The position numbers and the translations under genes are program-made. DNA of 64,000 nt from Deferribacteraceae bacterium UBA6793 (lineage in GTDB: Bacteria > Chrysiogenota > Deferribacteres > Deferribacterales > Geovibrionaceae): the NCBI GenBank assembly GCA_002452405.1, contig DKFP01000009.1, positions 222,424 to 286,423 of the forward strand, in the 5' to 3' direction. Shown here piece by piece: positions 1-9,320 of this stretch. The notes below the pieces were generated by a model. It made no database searches. It was not told the DNA's origin and saw only the letters and a program-made list of their open reading frames with translations. Position 1 is the first letter of the stretch, and every line of letters starts with the position of its first letter.

Positions 1-704
1 TCCAGATTTGAAGACGGGGTAATGCCCGCAACCAGTGTGTATTTTGAATCTTTGGAATCGGAAAACAGTCTTTCGCCCTCTTTCTGGGGGTTAACGGATG
101 TCGGCTCGAAATCGTCTGAAAGTCTGAAATGGTCAACGTCCCTGTGCTGAACCGTTCCTTTGATATAGAATTTTTCCTGTCTTGTGCCGAGGCTTGCGAG
201 ATAATAATTAGACGCGCGTTTGTATATGCTGTCAAACTCCATGGTGGTATCCAGCCGCGCCTCAAGTTCTTTCGTGGGTTTTGCGGTCTTCATGAGTATT
301 GCGCCGCCAAGGGTGTTTGCACCAAGCAGCATGGAGCTGTAGCCCTTCTGAATAGTAACGCTCTCAAGGTCGCCTGTGAGAATACGCGCCGCGTCTCCCT
401 CACCTCTGTATGGATTGGCAATGATAACGCCGTCAACGAATATCGGCACGCTGTCCGCACCGAAACCTCTGACAGTAAATGATGAATCGTTTCGCTGTCC
501 GCCTCCTGAAAGTATCACACCGGGAGTATACCGCACCGCTTCCCAAAGGTCGTGGGCATTGTCCCGCTCCATATCCTCCTGCGTGACAACACTGCCCTTG
601 TCCGCTTCTTTGCTCTCGAACTTGTCAATCTCAAGCATATAGGTATCCGCAGCATACGCCGCGAAAGATAAAAGTAAAATTGCCGGAATCAAAAATCTCT
701 TCAT
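1..704 (-). CDS. TonB-dependent outer-membrane receptor, N-terminal part
   Basis: The frame is open to the window edge, so only the first 234 or so residues are present and the beta-barrel C-terminus is missing. The start at 704 follows a strong GGGGGCAGAG ribosome site and opens a signal peptide (MKRFLIPAILLLSFAAYA, predicted cut after AYA). A plug domain follows, recognisable from the segments VRYTPGVILSGGG, FTVRGFGADSVPIFVDGV and VTIQKGYSSMLLGANTLGGA. Such receptors import siderophores, cobalamin or other metal complexes across the outer membrane using TonB energy. The substrate cannot be inferred from the plug alone, and no partner genes lie in the window on this side. Confidence 0.88.
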   Translation of the reverse strand, partial: MKRFLIPAILLLSFAAYAADTYMLEIDKFESKEADKGSVVTQEDMERDNAHDLWEAVRYTPGVILSGGGQRNDSSFTVRGFGADSVPIFVDGVIIANPYRGEGDAARILTGDLESVTIQKGYSSMLLGANTLGGAILMKTAKPTKELEARLDTTMEFDSIYKRASNYYLASLGTRQEKFYIKGTVQHRDVDHFRLSDDFEPTSVNPQKEGERLFSDSKDSKYTLVAGITPSSNL

Positions 705-772
705 CTCTGCCCCCTGATAAACATTTGAAATAAGGAGTTTTTCATTTTATCGCGGACATATCAAAGCCCGAT

Positions 773-855
773 GAGATTGCTTCGCCGATTACATCAGCTC
801 GCAAAGACAGCTTTTCTTTTTGTCTTCGCGAGGAACGCAGTGACGCGGCGATCTC
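773..855. repeat. Dispersed palindromic-ended repeat, copy 1
   Basis: Begins GAGATTGCTTCG and ends GCGGCGATCTC, so the ends are inverted. The inner parts TCGCAAAGACAG and TGTCTTCGCGAGGAA can also pair. Related copies are at 13406, 23389 and 26691, with a decayed one near 49931. It lies in the 260-bp gap upstream of the TonB receptor; apart from the terminator at 923-958 I see nothing else there. Confidence 0.8.
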
Positions 856-922
856 TTATTCCGTGACGTTTTCATTAACCTGCGAAAGTCTCCCTATTCC
901 GAATGTCTATAAATTATAATTG

Positions 923-958
923 GAAAAAATCAGCCCTCCCGTGTGAACAGGAGGGCTG
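923..958 (-). terminator. Rho-independent terminator after the FN3/nucleotidase-domain lipoprotein
   Basis: Arms CAGCCCTCC (931-939) and GGAGGGCTG (950-958) enclose a 10-nt loop. Read on the minus strand the stem is followed by a T-rich run (923-930). It sits just past the stop at 965. Confidence 0.85.
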
Positions 959-964
959 TAGATA

Positions 965-2863
965 TTAATTAGTTGTTGTAAGCATGTAAGGTGTCCGGTC
1001 GTATGGTTCAACCCAGTCGAGCGCACCTTTTTTCCATCCGGGAGTCTGAAGCGGAACGCCGCCGATGATAGCCATGCGTCCGTCAAGATAGGGAGTGACC
1101 TTGCCCATCTCATAGATATAGTTGGAAACGGCTTCCCAAAGATACTCTGTCTTATCGGTTCTGTTTGTGCCCTGAAGGAATACGAGATACCCTTCGTTTC
1201 CGTCCGCAAGATAAGAGGTTGTCGCTATTCTGTATGTCTTGCTCTCATCAATATCCTGACCGTTGATTTTCAGAGTGCCGTCTTTAATCCATCCGTACTG
1301 GTACTGGCTGGAATCGGTTGAGGAAAGAGCTGTTGTACCGTCCCATGTAGTATCGTCCCACGTTTTGTACTGAATGGTGTAGTTAACTGCATCGGAAACC
1401 ATGGCAAAAGCGCCTGTATTCTTACTGCCGCGTCCGGTGTGGACAACAGCCGCCGCAGTGCGGAACAAATCTTTTACCTGCTTGCCTGTCAGTGTGATGA
1501 TTGTCAGCGTGTCTTCCAGAGATTCGGAGGGAATCATGCGCAGCATTGAACCCACGGTTATCGTGCCCTGCGCTATGGAACCTTCGATATATCCGCCGTT
1601 GAGGAATACGAAATCGACTTTTTCGTATTTGTCCGCAACATACCATGCGGTACCGTCACAGAACATGTTGCCAAGCGCTGTCTCTTTAAATCTGGTGAGA
1701 CGGTCGCTTGATCTTCCGGTGGGGAAGAATGCACTTGCGGGAACATCCTCTGCGAAGATGTATTCTCCGCCAGCTGTTCCAAGCTCAAAGTCGATGTTTG
1801 AAAAATCTATTGGCGTTGCCGCAGCTTTTGAAGCGGGAACAGCATTACCTATGGAGGCGTATGCGGATTCACCCTGACTGTTGACAGCTTTAACGGAGAA
1901 ATAGTAAGTTGCGCCGTTCGTAAGCCCTGCCACCATTTGCGTAACAGTGCCGCTCTGCGCGTCAACAGCGACCTCAACAGCATCGCCCGCCGCCTTTGCG
2001 TTTCCGGCTGTGGTTGAATATTTCAGCACATAGCTGGCGGCATAAGGAACCGCGGCCCAGCTTACAGAAACCGATTTACTGCTTGTAACCGCCGAAAAGC
2101 CTGTTGATGTGGCAACAGCAGGAACAGCAGCTGCCGCAGCGGGTGTTATGTCCGCTGTGTCATATCCGGAGGCTCCGGCATTGTTGATTGACTGTACCCA
2201 CACACGGTACGCAGAACCGTTGGGAGTGTCTTTAATAAGAATTCTTGGATCTGAGACCACAGCACCGTCAGCGTCGGCATCGGGGGTGGCGGATGTTGAA
2301 CCCTGTTTCCAGTACACTTTATACTCTGCCGCATAGGGCACGTCGTCCCACACCACTTCGAGCATATTTTCATATCCTGACTCAGAGGATATCAAAGGAG
2401 AAGCCGGAGCGGGAACCGGCATTCCTGCCATAGCGTCGCTCAGTTCTGCCTGACCTACGCCGGGATAGTATGCCCTGAGCCTGATATAGTAGGTATTGGT
2501 GTTGACCAGCGGGGTGCCGTCTACAAGTTTTGAAACTGTACAGGAAACGAGATTTCCGGCAATAGCTGGAACGATGTCCGTTTTCTGTGTGTTGTCGGCT
2601 GATGTGCCTATCCACACTTCATAGATCGCGTCCACCTCAAGAACGGAAGGAAGTTTTGTCCATGCAATGTCCAGCTTTCCGCTTTTCGGTGTAATAACAA
2701 AGTTTTTGGGGCTTGAAAGCGGGATGCTTCCTGTGCCGCCGTCATTGTTGCTGCCTGAGCCGCCGCCGGAGCCGCAGCTGTACAGCATAACAGAGAGAGC
2801 CATGACCACAAGCAGGGTGCCTGTATGTCGGAGAAGGGATTTTCCCAGTTGAACTAATTTCAT
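965..2863 (-). CDS. Lipoprotein with fibronectin III modules and a 5'-nucleotidase C-terminal domain
   Basis: A 632-residue protein with a lipoprotein signal peptide: hydrophobic stretch, then lipobox LYSC near residue 30 and a Gly/Ser/Asn linker. About three fibronectin type III-like modules follow (roughly residues 45-345; for example NGATYYFSVKAVNSQGESAY). Residues about 360-600 resemble the 5'-nucleotidase C-terminal substrate-binding domain (DFVFLNGGYIEGSI, LTIITLTGKQVKDLF, YRIATTSYLADGNEGY). The usual N-terminal metallophosphoesterase domain with its metal motifs is absent, so catalysis of nucleotide hydrolysis is unlikely; binding of a nucleotide or another ligand at the cell surface or periplasm is the plausible role. 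The ribosome site GGGTGAG precedes the ATG. It stands alone, with its own terminator. Confidence 0.75.
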   Translation of the reverse strand: MKLVQLGKSLLRHTGTLLVVMALSVMLYSCGSGGGSGSNNDGGTGSIPLSSPKNFVITPKSGKLDIAWTKLPSVLEVDAIYEVWIGTSADNTQKTDIVPAIAGNLVSCTVSKLVDGTPLVNTNTYYIRLRAYYPGVGQAELSDAMAGMPVPAPASPLISSESGYENMLEVVWDDVPYAAEYKVYWKQGSTSATPDADADGAVVSDPRILIKDTPNGSAYRVWVQSINNAGASGYDTADITPAAAAAVPAVATSTGFSAVTSSKSVSVSWAAVPYAASYVLKYSTTAGNAKAAGDAVEVAVDAQSGTVTQMVAGLTNGATYYFSVKAVNSQGESAYASIGNAVPASKAAATPIDFSNIDFELGTAGGEYIFAEDVPASAFFPTGRSSDRLTRFKETALGNMFCDGTAWYVADKYEKVDFVFLNGGYIEGSIAQGTITVGSMLRMIPSESLEDTLTIITLTGKQVKDLFRTAAAVVHTGRGSKNTGAFAMVSDAVNYTIQYKTWDDTTWDGTTALSSTDSSQYQYGWIKDGTLKINGQDIDESKTYRIATTSYLADGNEGYLVFLQGTNRTDKTEYLWEAVSNYIYEMGKVTPYLDGRMAIIGGVPLQTPGWKKGALDWVEPYDRTPYMLTTTN

Positions 2864-3069
2864 ATTCTCACCCGTTATATAAGTTTATACATAACGGTTA
2901 TAGTAAAGATGTCCGCAAAATGCAATAAAAAATTTCGCTTATCTGATAAAACCTTACGCTCCAATTCCAATCGGTTATTCGTTCGTTATTTATAAACGGT
3001 AAGAGAACGGGAAAAAGAACGGAAAAATTTCCCCTGTGTTTGAATTTATAATGTGGCAAAACTATGAAA

Positions 3070-3603
3070 TTATTCGGGAAAAATTGCAAGCAATCTGCCG
3101 CGTATTGAACAAACGGATGTTTCATCCTGAAAAACGGTTGTTCTTTTGATATTTACTATTCCGTTTGCTAAACTGAACGATAGGTTTCTTGTATAGCTTC
3201 CGCCGGTATCGCTTTTCATTATGCAGTATCCGAGACTGCGCAGAAGAGACTCCGCAGCGGAAACATTTTTTACACCTATTCCGCTGGTTTCACTTTCAAC
3301 GCTGAACATGGCGCTTCCGCCGAAAAGTTTCACTTCTGTTTCGCGTTTTTCCGCACCGCATCCGGACATTTTTTTGTGCATATACAGCACGGCACAGTCA
3401 ACATATTTCATAGCGTCTTCTCCGCGCTTTATGGCGCCCAGAGCCGTCGGCAGAATACAGTGACTTATTATTCCGGCTTTCAGCCGCGGAACGTACATTG
3501 TTATACTGACGCATGAACCCAAAACGGTATTGATCACTGTGTGTCTGTCGCTGAAAAATATCTCACCCGGTTTAAGGTATACGCGTCCCAAACTGCAATA
3601 CAT
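3070..3603 (-). CDS. cheD: Chemoreceptor glutamine deamidase CheD
   Basis: 177 residues. CheD deamidates glutamines on methyl-accepting chemoreceptors and can interact with CheC or CheY. The family signature is clear: LGSCVSITMYVP with the catalytic Cys, then SHCILPTA with the catalytic His, and a KLFGGSAMF segment followed by GIGVKN. It is the last gene of the minus-strand chemotaxis run and starts 1 nt after the stop of cheR, so it is surely co-translated with it. No cheC is seen nearby. The 206 bp between its end and the lipoprotein start at 2863 hold no recognisable gene. Confidence 0.92.
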   Translation of the reverse strand: MYCSLGRVYLKPGEIFFSDRHTVINTVLGSCVSITMYVPRLKAGIISHCILPTALGAIKRGEDAMKYVDCAVLYMHKKMSGCGAEKRETEVKLFGGSAMFSVESETSGIGVKNVSAAESLLRSLGYCIMKSDTGGSYTRNLSFSLANGIVNIKRTTVFQDETSVCSIRGRLLAIFPE

Positions 3604-3604
3604 A

Positions 3605-4468
3605 TTATATCCTTCTGAGAATTGTCGGTGCGGTTGGTCTGGCGGCTATCTTCATGCCGTGCACCGATTCTGAATGTCCGAGGAAAACGTAGCCGCCCTC
3701 CGCAGTTGAAGCGCATATTTTATTTATGATGCTCTCCTGCGTCTGTTGATCGAAATAAATAATTACATTGCGGCAGAATGACACATCCATCTGAACCGGA
3801 AGCCTGTAGAAACCGTCCATGAGGTTCAGTCTGAAAAACGAGACTTTTTCACGCAATTCCGGTCTGATACGGACCAGTGTGTTGTCGGTCTTTGAGCGCA
3901 TGAGATATTTCTTTTTAAAATCCGCAGGTATCGCCGCCGCCTTATCTATTCTGTATATGCCGTTAACAGCCCTTTCCAGCACCGTACAGTTTATGTCACT
4001 GGCATAAACCCGGAAATTACCGCTCACTCCGAAATACTCCGCAAGCACCATGGCGAGTGTATAGGGTTCTTCCCCTGTTGAACAGGCGCTGCTCCAAACG
4101 TTCAGGCATCTTTTCGTTCCCGCGCCTTCATCCGTGAATGACGGAAGCAGTTTTTCCGTTAGATAGGTAAAATGGTTAGGCTCACGAAAGAAATCTGTCT
4201 TGTTGGTGGTGATGGCATCTATGAGCCTCAGTTTTTCATCGTCTCCTGCCGGATTGGAGTCGCTGAACACCATTGACAGATATTCTGTATATGAGCCTAA
4301 GCCAAGCGTTTTCAACCTTTTGCGGAGTCTCCCCTCCACCATATTCTTTTTGGTGACGGGGAGTTTTATCCCGCAATTATCATGTATGAACACCTGTATT
4401 CTGGCGAACTCATCGGGTGCAAGTTTCTGCCCGTAGATATCTGCATCAGAATAAACAGTTGTATCCAT
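3605..4468 (-). CDS. cheR: Chemotaxis protein methyltransferase CheR
   Basis: 287 residues, normal CheR length. It transfers methyl groups from S-adenosylmethionine to receptor glutamates. The N-terminal helical domain (about 10-75) is followed by the SAM-binding fold: LNVWSSACSTGEEPYTLAM is the nucleotide-binding loop, and VSFCRNVIIYFD with FLGHSES are the usual CheR C-terminal signatures. It lies between cheW and cheD with 1-6 nt gaps. No CheB methylesterase gene is present in the cluster, so demethylation must be supplied from elsewhere or replaced by CheD-based adaptation. Confidence 0.95.
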   Translation of the reverse strand: MDTTVYSDADIYGQKLAPDEFARIQVFIHDNCGIKLPVTKKNMVEGRLRKRLKTLGLGSYTEYLSMVFSDSNPAGDDEKLRLIDAITTNKTDFFREPNHFTYLTEKLLPSFTDEGAGTKRCLNVWSSACSTGEEPYTLAMVLAEYFGVSGNFRVYASDINCTVLERAVNGIYRIDKAAAIPADFKKKYLMRSKTDNTLVRIRPELREKVSFFRLNLMDGFYRLPVQMDVSFCRNVIIYFDQQTQESIINKICASTAEGGYVFLGHSESVHGMKIAARPTAPTILRRI

Positions 4469-4474
4469 ATTTTC

Positions 4475-4984
4475 CTATTGTCCCGCTGCGGTTTCTGCCG
4501 CCGCTCCCGTACATGCGCCTATCTCCGTCATGGAGAAGACTGCGTTAACATCCAGAATTATCACGAAACCGTTATCTCTTTTCGCCATTCCGGCTATGAA
4601 GTCTGTGTTCAGATGCGTGCCAATCCTCGGCGCATCCTCGATGGTTTCGTGTTCGAACTCCACAACCTCCTGAACGGAATCGGCAAGAGCGCCGAGAACC
4701 GTCGATTCGTCATCTATCACCACCTCAACAATGATGATACAGGTGTTTACCGTTCTTTCCGTATCGCCGAGCCGGAATTTCTTTTTCAGATCCACCACCG
4801 GAACTACATTCCCCCGCAGATTTATCACACCGACCATAAAGTCGGGAGTGTGGGGAACTTTTGTGACGCTGGAAAAATCCAGCACCTCACGGACAGACAT
4901 AATGTCCACCCCGTATACCTCTTCCGCCAGTTTAAAGGTGAGCACCTGACTGATATCGGTGCCTCCTGTGACTTTTTCGTCCAT
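4475..4984 (-). CDS. cheW: Chemotaxis coupling protein CheW
   Basis: 169 residues. CheW bridges receptors and the CheA kinase. The single CheW domain spans about residues 10-150 with the typical motifs FKLAEEVYGVDIMSVREV, GVINLRGNVVPVVDL and the GALADSVQEVVE strand. It is placed directly between a chemoreceptor gene and cheR in one operon, so it probably serves the receptor encoded 11 nt upstream. Confidence 0.95.
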   Translation of the reverse strand: MDEKVTGGTDISQVLTFKLAEEVYGVDIMSVREVLDFSSVTKVPHTPDFMVGVINLRGNVVPVVDLKKKFRLGDTERTVNTCIIIVEVVIDDESTVLGALADSVQEVVEFEHETIEDAPRIGTHLNTDFIAGMAKRDNGFVIILDVNAVFSMTEIGACTGAAAETAAGQ

Positions 4985-4995
4985 TATTCACCGCC

Positions 4996-6879
4996 TCAGA
5001 AACTTTCGAAATCGGCATCAATGCGGTCTTTTTTGCCGTCTGTCATATCAAGGGATATGCCCTCAGTCTCTTTCCCGTTCTTTTTATGGGTGGGGAAAAC
5101 CGGCTTGTCAAAATGCGGCGCATGTGCCACAGAGGTCTTTTTGACAGCTTTTGCAGGTGCGTGCCTGACTGTTCCGTCGGATTTCATTTTAAAGAAGGAC
5201 ACAGCCTGCTGAAGCGCTTCTGACTGGCTTGAAAGTTCCTCAGCCGTCGCAGCCATCTCTTCGGATGCGCCTGCGTTCTTCTGAATTACCTGATCAAGCT
5301 GCTGAATGGCAGTGTTTATCTGTTCTCCGCCTGTGCGCATTTCATTGCTGCCTGCGGTTATCTCCTGAACAAGCTCGGAGGTCTTCTGTATATCGGGAAG
5401 TATCTGCATCAGCAGAACGCCCGCTTTCTCGGCTATGTCTACGCTTGACGACGAAAGATCGCTTATCTCCCTTGCCGCCTCCTGACTGCGCTCCGCCAGT
5501 TTGCGCACTTCGGATGCCACAACGGCGAAACCTTTTCCGTGTTCGCCCGCTCTCGCTGCCTCAATAGCGGCGTTCAGCGCCAGAAGGTTTGTCTGTCTGG
5601 CTATCTCTTCAATGATAGATATCTTGTCGGCTATGTCTTTCATGGCTTTCACAGTCTTCTGCACAGCCTCTCCGCCCTCTTTTGCATCGCCGGACGCTTT
5701 CAGAGCTATTTTTTCTGTTTGAAGGGCGTTGTCTGCGTTCTGGTTGATGTTGGAAGCCATCTCCTCCATAGATGCAGATGCCTCTTCGGCACTTGCCGCC
5801 TGCTCTGTTGCGCCCTGAGACATATCCTGTGCGGCGCTTGAAAGTTCGCGGCTGCCTATGGCGACGTTGTCCGCGGATACGCGCACGTCGGTGATGATGC
5901 TTTTAAGTTTGTCCACCATGTTTTTAAGAGCTTCCGCAAGCTGTCCGACCTCGTCTTTCTGATCGATGTCCAGCTTCGCATCCAGATTTCCTTCGGAAAG
6001 TTCTTTCGCAAATAAAACTCCCTTTGAGACGGGTCCTGTTATGCCTTTGGTAATGACTATGGCGGCTATAATACCAACGACAACGGCGCCTAGAATTATG
6101 ATTATTATCATAGTAGTCACCGATTTAAACGCGGCAAGCATCTCTTCGGTGCTGGCTGCGTTCTCTTTGTTCGCGGCGTCCATAGCCTCGCGTGCTGTTG
6201 TAACCATTTTATCATCAAGGGTTACCTGAGCTTTTTTGCCGTTTACCACGTCGCTGAGTCTGGCTCTGTATGAAGTGATTGATTCCTGAACGGATTTATC
6301 ATCCAGATGAGAAATGTTCCTTTCCATGTCGTCAAATACGGCATTGACCTCGGTCGCTTTATCCAGCTGATTGTTGAAATATATGTCACGCACAAGGGTA
6401 CGAATAACCCAGATATCTGTGGAAGCCTTTGAATCAACATTCTGATTTTTGAGCTTCAGAAGCACTTTTTCAGCTTCAGTAGTCATGCTGTCCCAGTTTT
6501 TTTCAAGGTCTTTCTGAACGCGCACATATTCAACAAATGCGGCGTTATATTCTTCAGAACTTTTTAATATGGAATCTATAACAATATCCTGCTTATCACT
6601 CGCATAGGATTTCGTGTCGTCCACAGTTTTCTTTATTTCAGTAACTGCCTCAGAGACCTGTGCGGCTGAATTGTCGTCGTGCCGGATTATATAGTTTTTC
6701 TCCTGCTGCCTCGCATCTTTCAGAGTTCCAGCTATGGTAGCCAGTGCGTCGGAATACTTAGCGCCATCTAAAACAACATTAAGACCGTTATAGGAAACAA
6801 GCCCCACTATAATGGTGAGGGCGATGACAAGCCCGAAACCCATCATCAGCTTCACACCGATTTTAAGATTCTTGAACAT
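4996..6879 (-). CDS. Methyl-accepting chemotaxis protein with helical bimodular-type sensor domain
   Basis: 627 residues. TM1 is at about 10-30 (MMGFGLVIALTIIVGLVSY), the periplasmic part runs to about 255 and TM2 (IIIIILGAVVVGIIAAIVIT) follows, then HAMP and the coiled-coil signalling domain with the hairpin tip around ARQTNLLALNAAIEAARAGE. The periplasmic region is almost entirely helical and contains DARQQEKNYIIRHDD, close to the R-x2-E-K-D/N-F/Y pattern of helical bimodular domains that bind small organic acids, so such a ligand is likely. The C-terminal tail is basic and lacks a CheR-tethering NWETF pentapeptide. It sits between cheA and cheW. Confidence 0.92.
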   Translation of the reverse strand: MFKNLKIGVKLMMGFGLVIALTIIVGLVSYNGLNVVLDGAKYSDALATIAGTLKDARQQEKNYIIRHDDNSAAQVSEAVTEIKKTVDDTKSYASDKQDIVIDSILKSSEEYNAAFVEYVRVQKDLEKNWDSMTTEAEKVLLKLKNQNVDSKASTDIWVIRTLVRDIYFNNQLDKATEVNAVFDDMERNISHLDDKSVQESITSYRARLSDVVNGKKAQVTLDDKMVTTAREAMDAANKENAASTEEMLAAFKSVTTMIIIIILGAVVVGIIAAIVITKGITGPVSKGVLFAKELSEGNLDAKLDIDQKDEVGQLAEALKNMVDKLKSIITDVRVSADNVAIGSRELSSAAQDMSQGATEQAASAEEASASMEEMASNINQNADNALQTEKIALKASGDAKEGGEAVQKTVKAMKDIADKISIIEEIARQTNLLALNAAIEAARAGEHGKGFAVVASEVRKLAERSQEAAREISDLSSSSVDIAEKAGVLLMQILPDIQKTSELVQEITAGSNEMRTGGEQINTAIQQLDQVIQKNAGASEEMAATAEELSSQSEALQQAVSFFKMKSDGTVRHAPAKAVKKTSVAHAPHFDKPVFPTHKKNGKETEGISLDMTDGKKDRIDADFESF

Positions 6880-6890
6880 AAAACCTCCTT

Positions 6891-8951
6891 TTAACCTATA
6901 TCATTGTAAATCTTCATAATATCTATGATCAGAGCCACCGAACCGTCACCCAGAACCGATGCCCCGGATATGCAGTCGATATCCTTGAACGCTTTTCCCA
7001 GAGATTTGATCACCGTCTGGTGGTCGCCCACAACGCTGTCCACAACAAATCCCACGCGTCTGCCGTCAACGCTTATGATGACGATCTGCTGTATCTCCGG
7101 TTCTTCGCCCTTGATATCGAAGAAACTGCGCAGGGGCACATAAGGCACCAGTTCATTGCGAACCATGATGATTCTGCGCCCCGAACCGCTTCTGTTCTCC
7201 GAACGGTTAAATTCGATGCACTCGTTGACAATGGAAAGCGGCAGTATGAAGAACTGACCGCCGATGGTCACAAGGAGTCCGTCGATTATAGCCAGCGTGA
7301 GAGGGAGTTTCAGAACGATGGTGGTTCCGGCTCCCTCCGCGCTGTTTATCTCAATCGTGCCCCGCAAAGCCTCAATATTTCTCCGCACGACATCCATTCC
7401 CACGCCCCTTCCGGAAACGCTGGAAACTGAAGCCGCCGTGGAAAAACCGGAGGCGAATATCAAATCATATATCTCTCTGTCGGAAAGTTCGGCGTTCTCG
7501 GCAACAAGCCCTTTCGCCCTTGCCTTTTCAAGCACCGCCTTCCTGTTTATTCCTCTTCCGTCGTCGGTTATCTCAATGAGCACGCTGTCCCCGGAGTGGC
7601 TCGCCTGAAGGCTTATGTGCCCCTTCGCCGGTTTTCCCGCAGCAATCCTCTCCTCCGGTTTTTCAATGCCGTGATCGATGCTGTTGCGGATAAGGTGTAC
7701 CAGCGGGTCGCCCAGCTTTTCGATGACCGTTTTGTCTATTTCCGTCTCGCCGCCGAACGTGACAAGCTCAATCTCTTTGCCAAGCTCTGCGGAAAGGTCG
7801 CGAACCAGTCTTTTGAACCTGTTGAAAGTTGAGCCTATCTCAAGCATCCGTATGCTCATTGTGTTGTCGCGCAGTTCCCAGACGAGGCGCTCCACCTCTT
7901 CGGCAACTTTAAGCATGTCCTGGTCGTTCTTCTGAGAAGCTACCTGACTCAGCCGCGCCTGCACAGTTACAAGCTCGCCCACAAGATCAACAAGTGAATC
8001 CAGTCTCTCCGAAGGAACCCTTATGGACGAAGCTGCGGCGTCCGAGGCAAGGGTCTTCTTTTCATTGACGGTCTTCACATGCGCCTGTTCCATCAGCGCC
8101 GCTTCCACAGCCCCTTCTGAAACGATGCCCTTTTCAACCATTATCTCTCCGAGACGCTTCTTCTCGTTCAGAACTTCGCCAAGCTGCTCCTGTGAAAGAC
8201 ATCCGCGTTCCAGCAGTATCTCCCCCAGCTTCTTTTCACGGTCGTCGAAAGTTTCCGCCACTGCCTGTACCGTTATATCCGCGTCGTCCTCAACAAAGAT
8301 GAAAACGTCACGTATATCGTTTTCCGACTTGTCGGTGGTCAGAATGACATCCCACGAAAGATAGCAACCCTCAGGCTGAATTTCGTTCAGATCAGGCACA
8401 TCCTCCGTATGGACAACCACAGTTGCAGCCCCCATCTCCGCAAGCTCTTTTAAAAGCAGCGCAGGGTTCGTGCCGTTCATCATTATGTTATGGTAAGGTT
8501 TGAAAGTTATCCGGTATGTCCGCAATACCCCGTCCGCAATCTTCTCCTGCTGTTGTGGGGTCTCCGTCTGTTTCTGAATGTTCGCAGCGCGCATGAAGAA
8601 ATCCGATATTTCAATCGCCGTGGGCGAATCAGCCTTCATCTCCGGATCTGACAGCATTTCGCGGATTATGTCGCACGCCTTCAGAGAATAGTCCAGCATG
8701 GGTTTTGTGACACAGATAACGTTGTTGCGCACCATGTCGTATGCTGTCTCTATGCTGTGCACCAGCGCCGCTATATTGTCGAACCCGAACATTGAGCCGG
8801 AACCCTTTATTGTGTGCATTGCGCGAAAAACGCGGGCTATAAGCTCGGCGCTGTCCGGCACGGTCTCCAGTTCCAGAAGCGATTCCTCCAGCTCCTGAAG
8901 CAGCTCCGTTGCCTCATTAACAAACACCTGCTGATTTGAATCCATTGACAT
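6891..8951 (-). CDS. cheA: Chemotaxis histidine kinase CheA, with an extra repeat insert
   Basis: 686 residues. HPt domain with phospho-acceptor His46 (AMHTIKGSGSMFGF); a P2-like region about 140-230; an insert about 238-290 with two similar units, LGEILLERGCLSQEQLGEVL and LGEIMVEKGIVSEGAVEAAL; a dimerisation domain from RVPSERLDSLVDLVGELV; the ATPase with LIRNSIDHGIEKPEER, DDGRGIN and GRGVGMDVV; and a C-terminal CheW-like domain. The insert resembles the short helical repeats seen at the N-terminus of GspE/MshE-type ATPases, which is not a standard CheA part. The gene starts 3 nt after cheY. A second in-frame ATG lies 6 nt downstream of the start used here. Confidence 0.95.
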   Translation of the reverse strand: MSMDSNQQVFVNEATELLQELEESLLELETVPDSAELIARVFRAMHTIKGSGSMFGFDNIAALVHSIETAYDMVRNNVICVTKPMLDYSLKACDIIREMLSDPEMKADSPTAIEISDFFMRAANIQKQTETPQQQEKIADGVLRTYRITFKPYHNIMMNGTNPALLLKELAEMGAATVVVHTEDVPDLNEIQPEGCYLSWDVILTTDKSENDIRDVFIFVEDDADITVQAVAETFDDREKKLGEILLERGCLSQEQLGEVLNEKKRLGEIMVEKGIVSEGAVEAALMEQAHVKTVNEKKTLASDAAASSIRVPSERLDSLVDLVGELVTVQARLSQVASQKNDQDMLKVAEEVERLVWELRDNTMSIRMLEIGSTFNRFKRLVRDLSAELGKEIELVTFGGETEIDKTVIEKLGDPLVHLIRNSIDHGIEKPEERIAAGKPAKGHISLQASHSGDSVLIEITDDGRGINRKAVLEKARAKGLVAENAELSDREIYDLIFASGFSTAASVSSVSGRGVGMDVVRRNIEALRGTIEINSAEGAGTTIVLKLPLTLAIIDGLLVTIGGQFFILPLSIVNECIEFNRSENRSGSGRRIIMVRNELVPYVPLRSFFDIKGEEPEIQQIVIISVDGRRVGFVVDSVVGDHQTVIKSLGKAFKDIDCISGASVLGDGSVALIIDIMKIYNDIG

Positions 8952-8954
8952 GGT

Positions 8955-9320
8955 CTAACCCAGAACCTTTTTAACAACGGTCACAAGCTGTTCCGGTTTA
9001 AAGGGTTTTACAATCCATCCTGTAGCTCCTGCGGATTTGCCCTCCTGTTTTTTCGTATCCTGCGACTCTGTGGTCAGCATTATTATGGGAATGAAGCGGA
9101 ACTCCGGCTTCTGCCGCAGCTCCTTTATAAGTGATATCCCGTCCATATTAGGCATATTAAGGTCGGTTACAACCATGTCGCATTTTGTTCCGGCAGTCTT
9201 TGCCAGTGCGTCCTTTCCGTCACACGCCTCAATAACGTTGTAGCCCTCTTTGTTCAGTGTAAACTTGACCATCTGGCGGATACTTGCCGAATCATCAACG
9301 GATAGAATAGTTTTAGACAT
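8955..9320 (-). CDS. cheY: Chemotaxis response regulator CheY
   Basis: 121 residues, a single receiver domain. Acidic pair D9-D10, phospho-acceptor D53 (VVTDLNMPNMDG), switch Thr in MLTTES and Lys in WIVKPFKPEQ are all present. Phosphorylated CheY acts on the flagellar motor switch. It overlaps the upstream STAS gene by 8 nt and precedes cheA by 3 nt. Confidence 0.93.
   Translation of the reverse strand: MSKTILSVDDSASIRQMVKFTLNKEGYNVIEACDGKDALAKTAGTKCDMVVTDLNMPNMDGISLIKELRQKPEFRFIPIIMLTTESQDTKKQEGKSAGATGWIVKPFKPEQLVTVVKKVLG

Noticed and set aside
4382..5212. 276-residue plus-strand frame opposite cheW and the chemoreceptor
   Set aside because: It lies opposite two clear genes, with composition expected of an antisense shadow and no motif.
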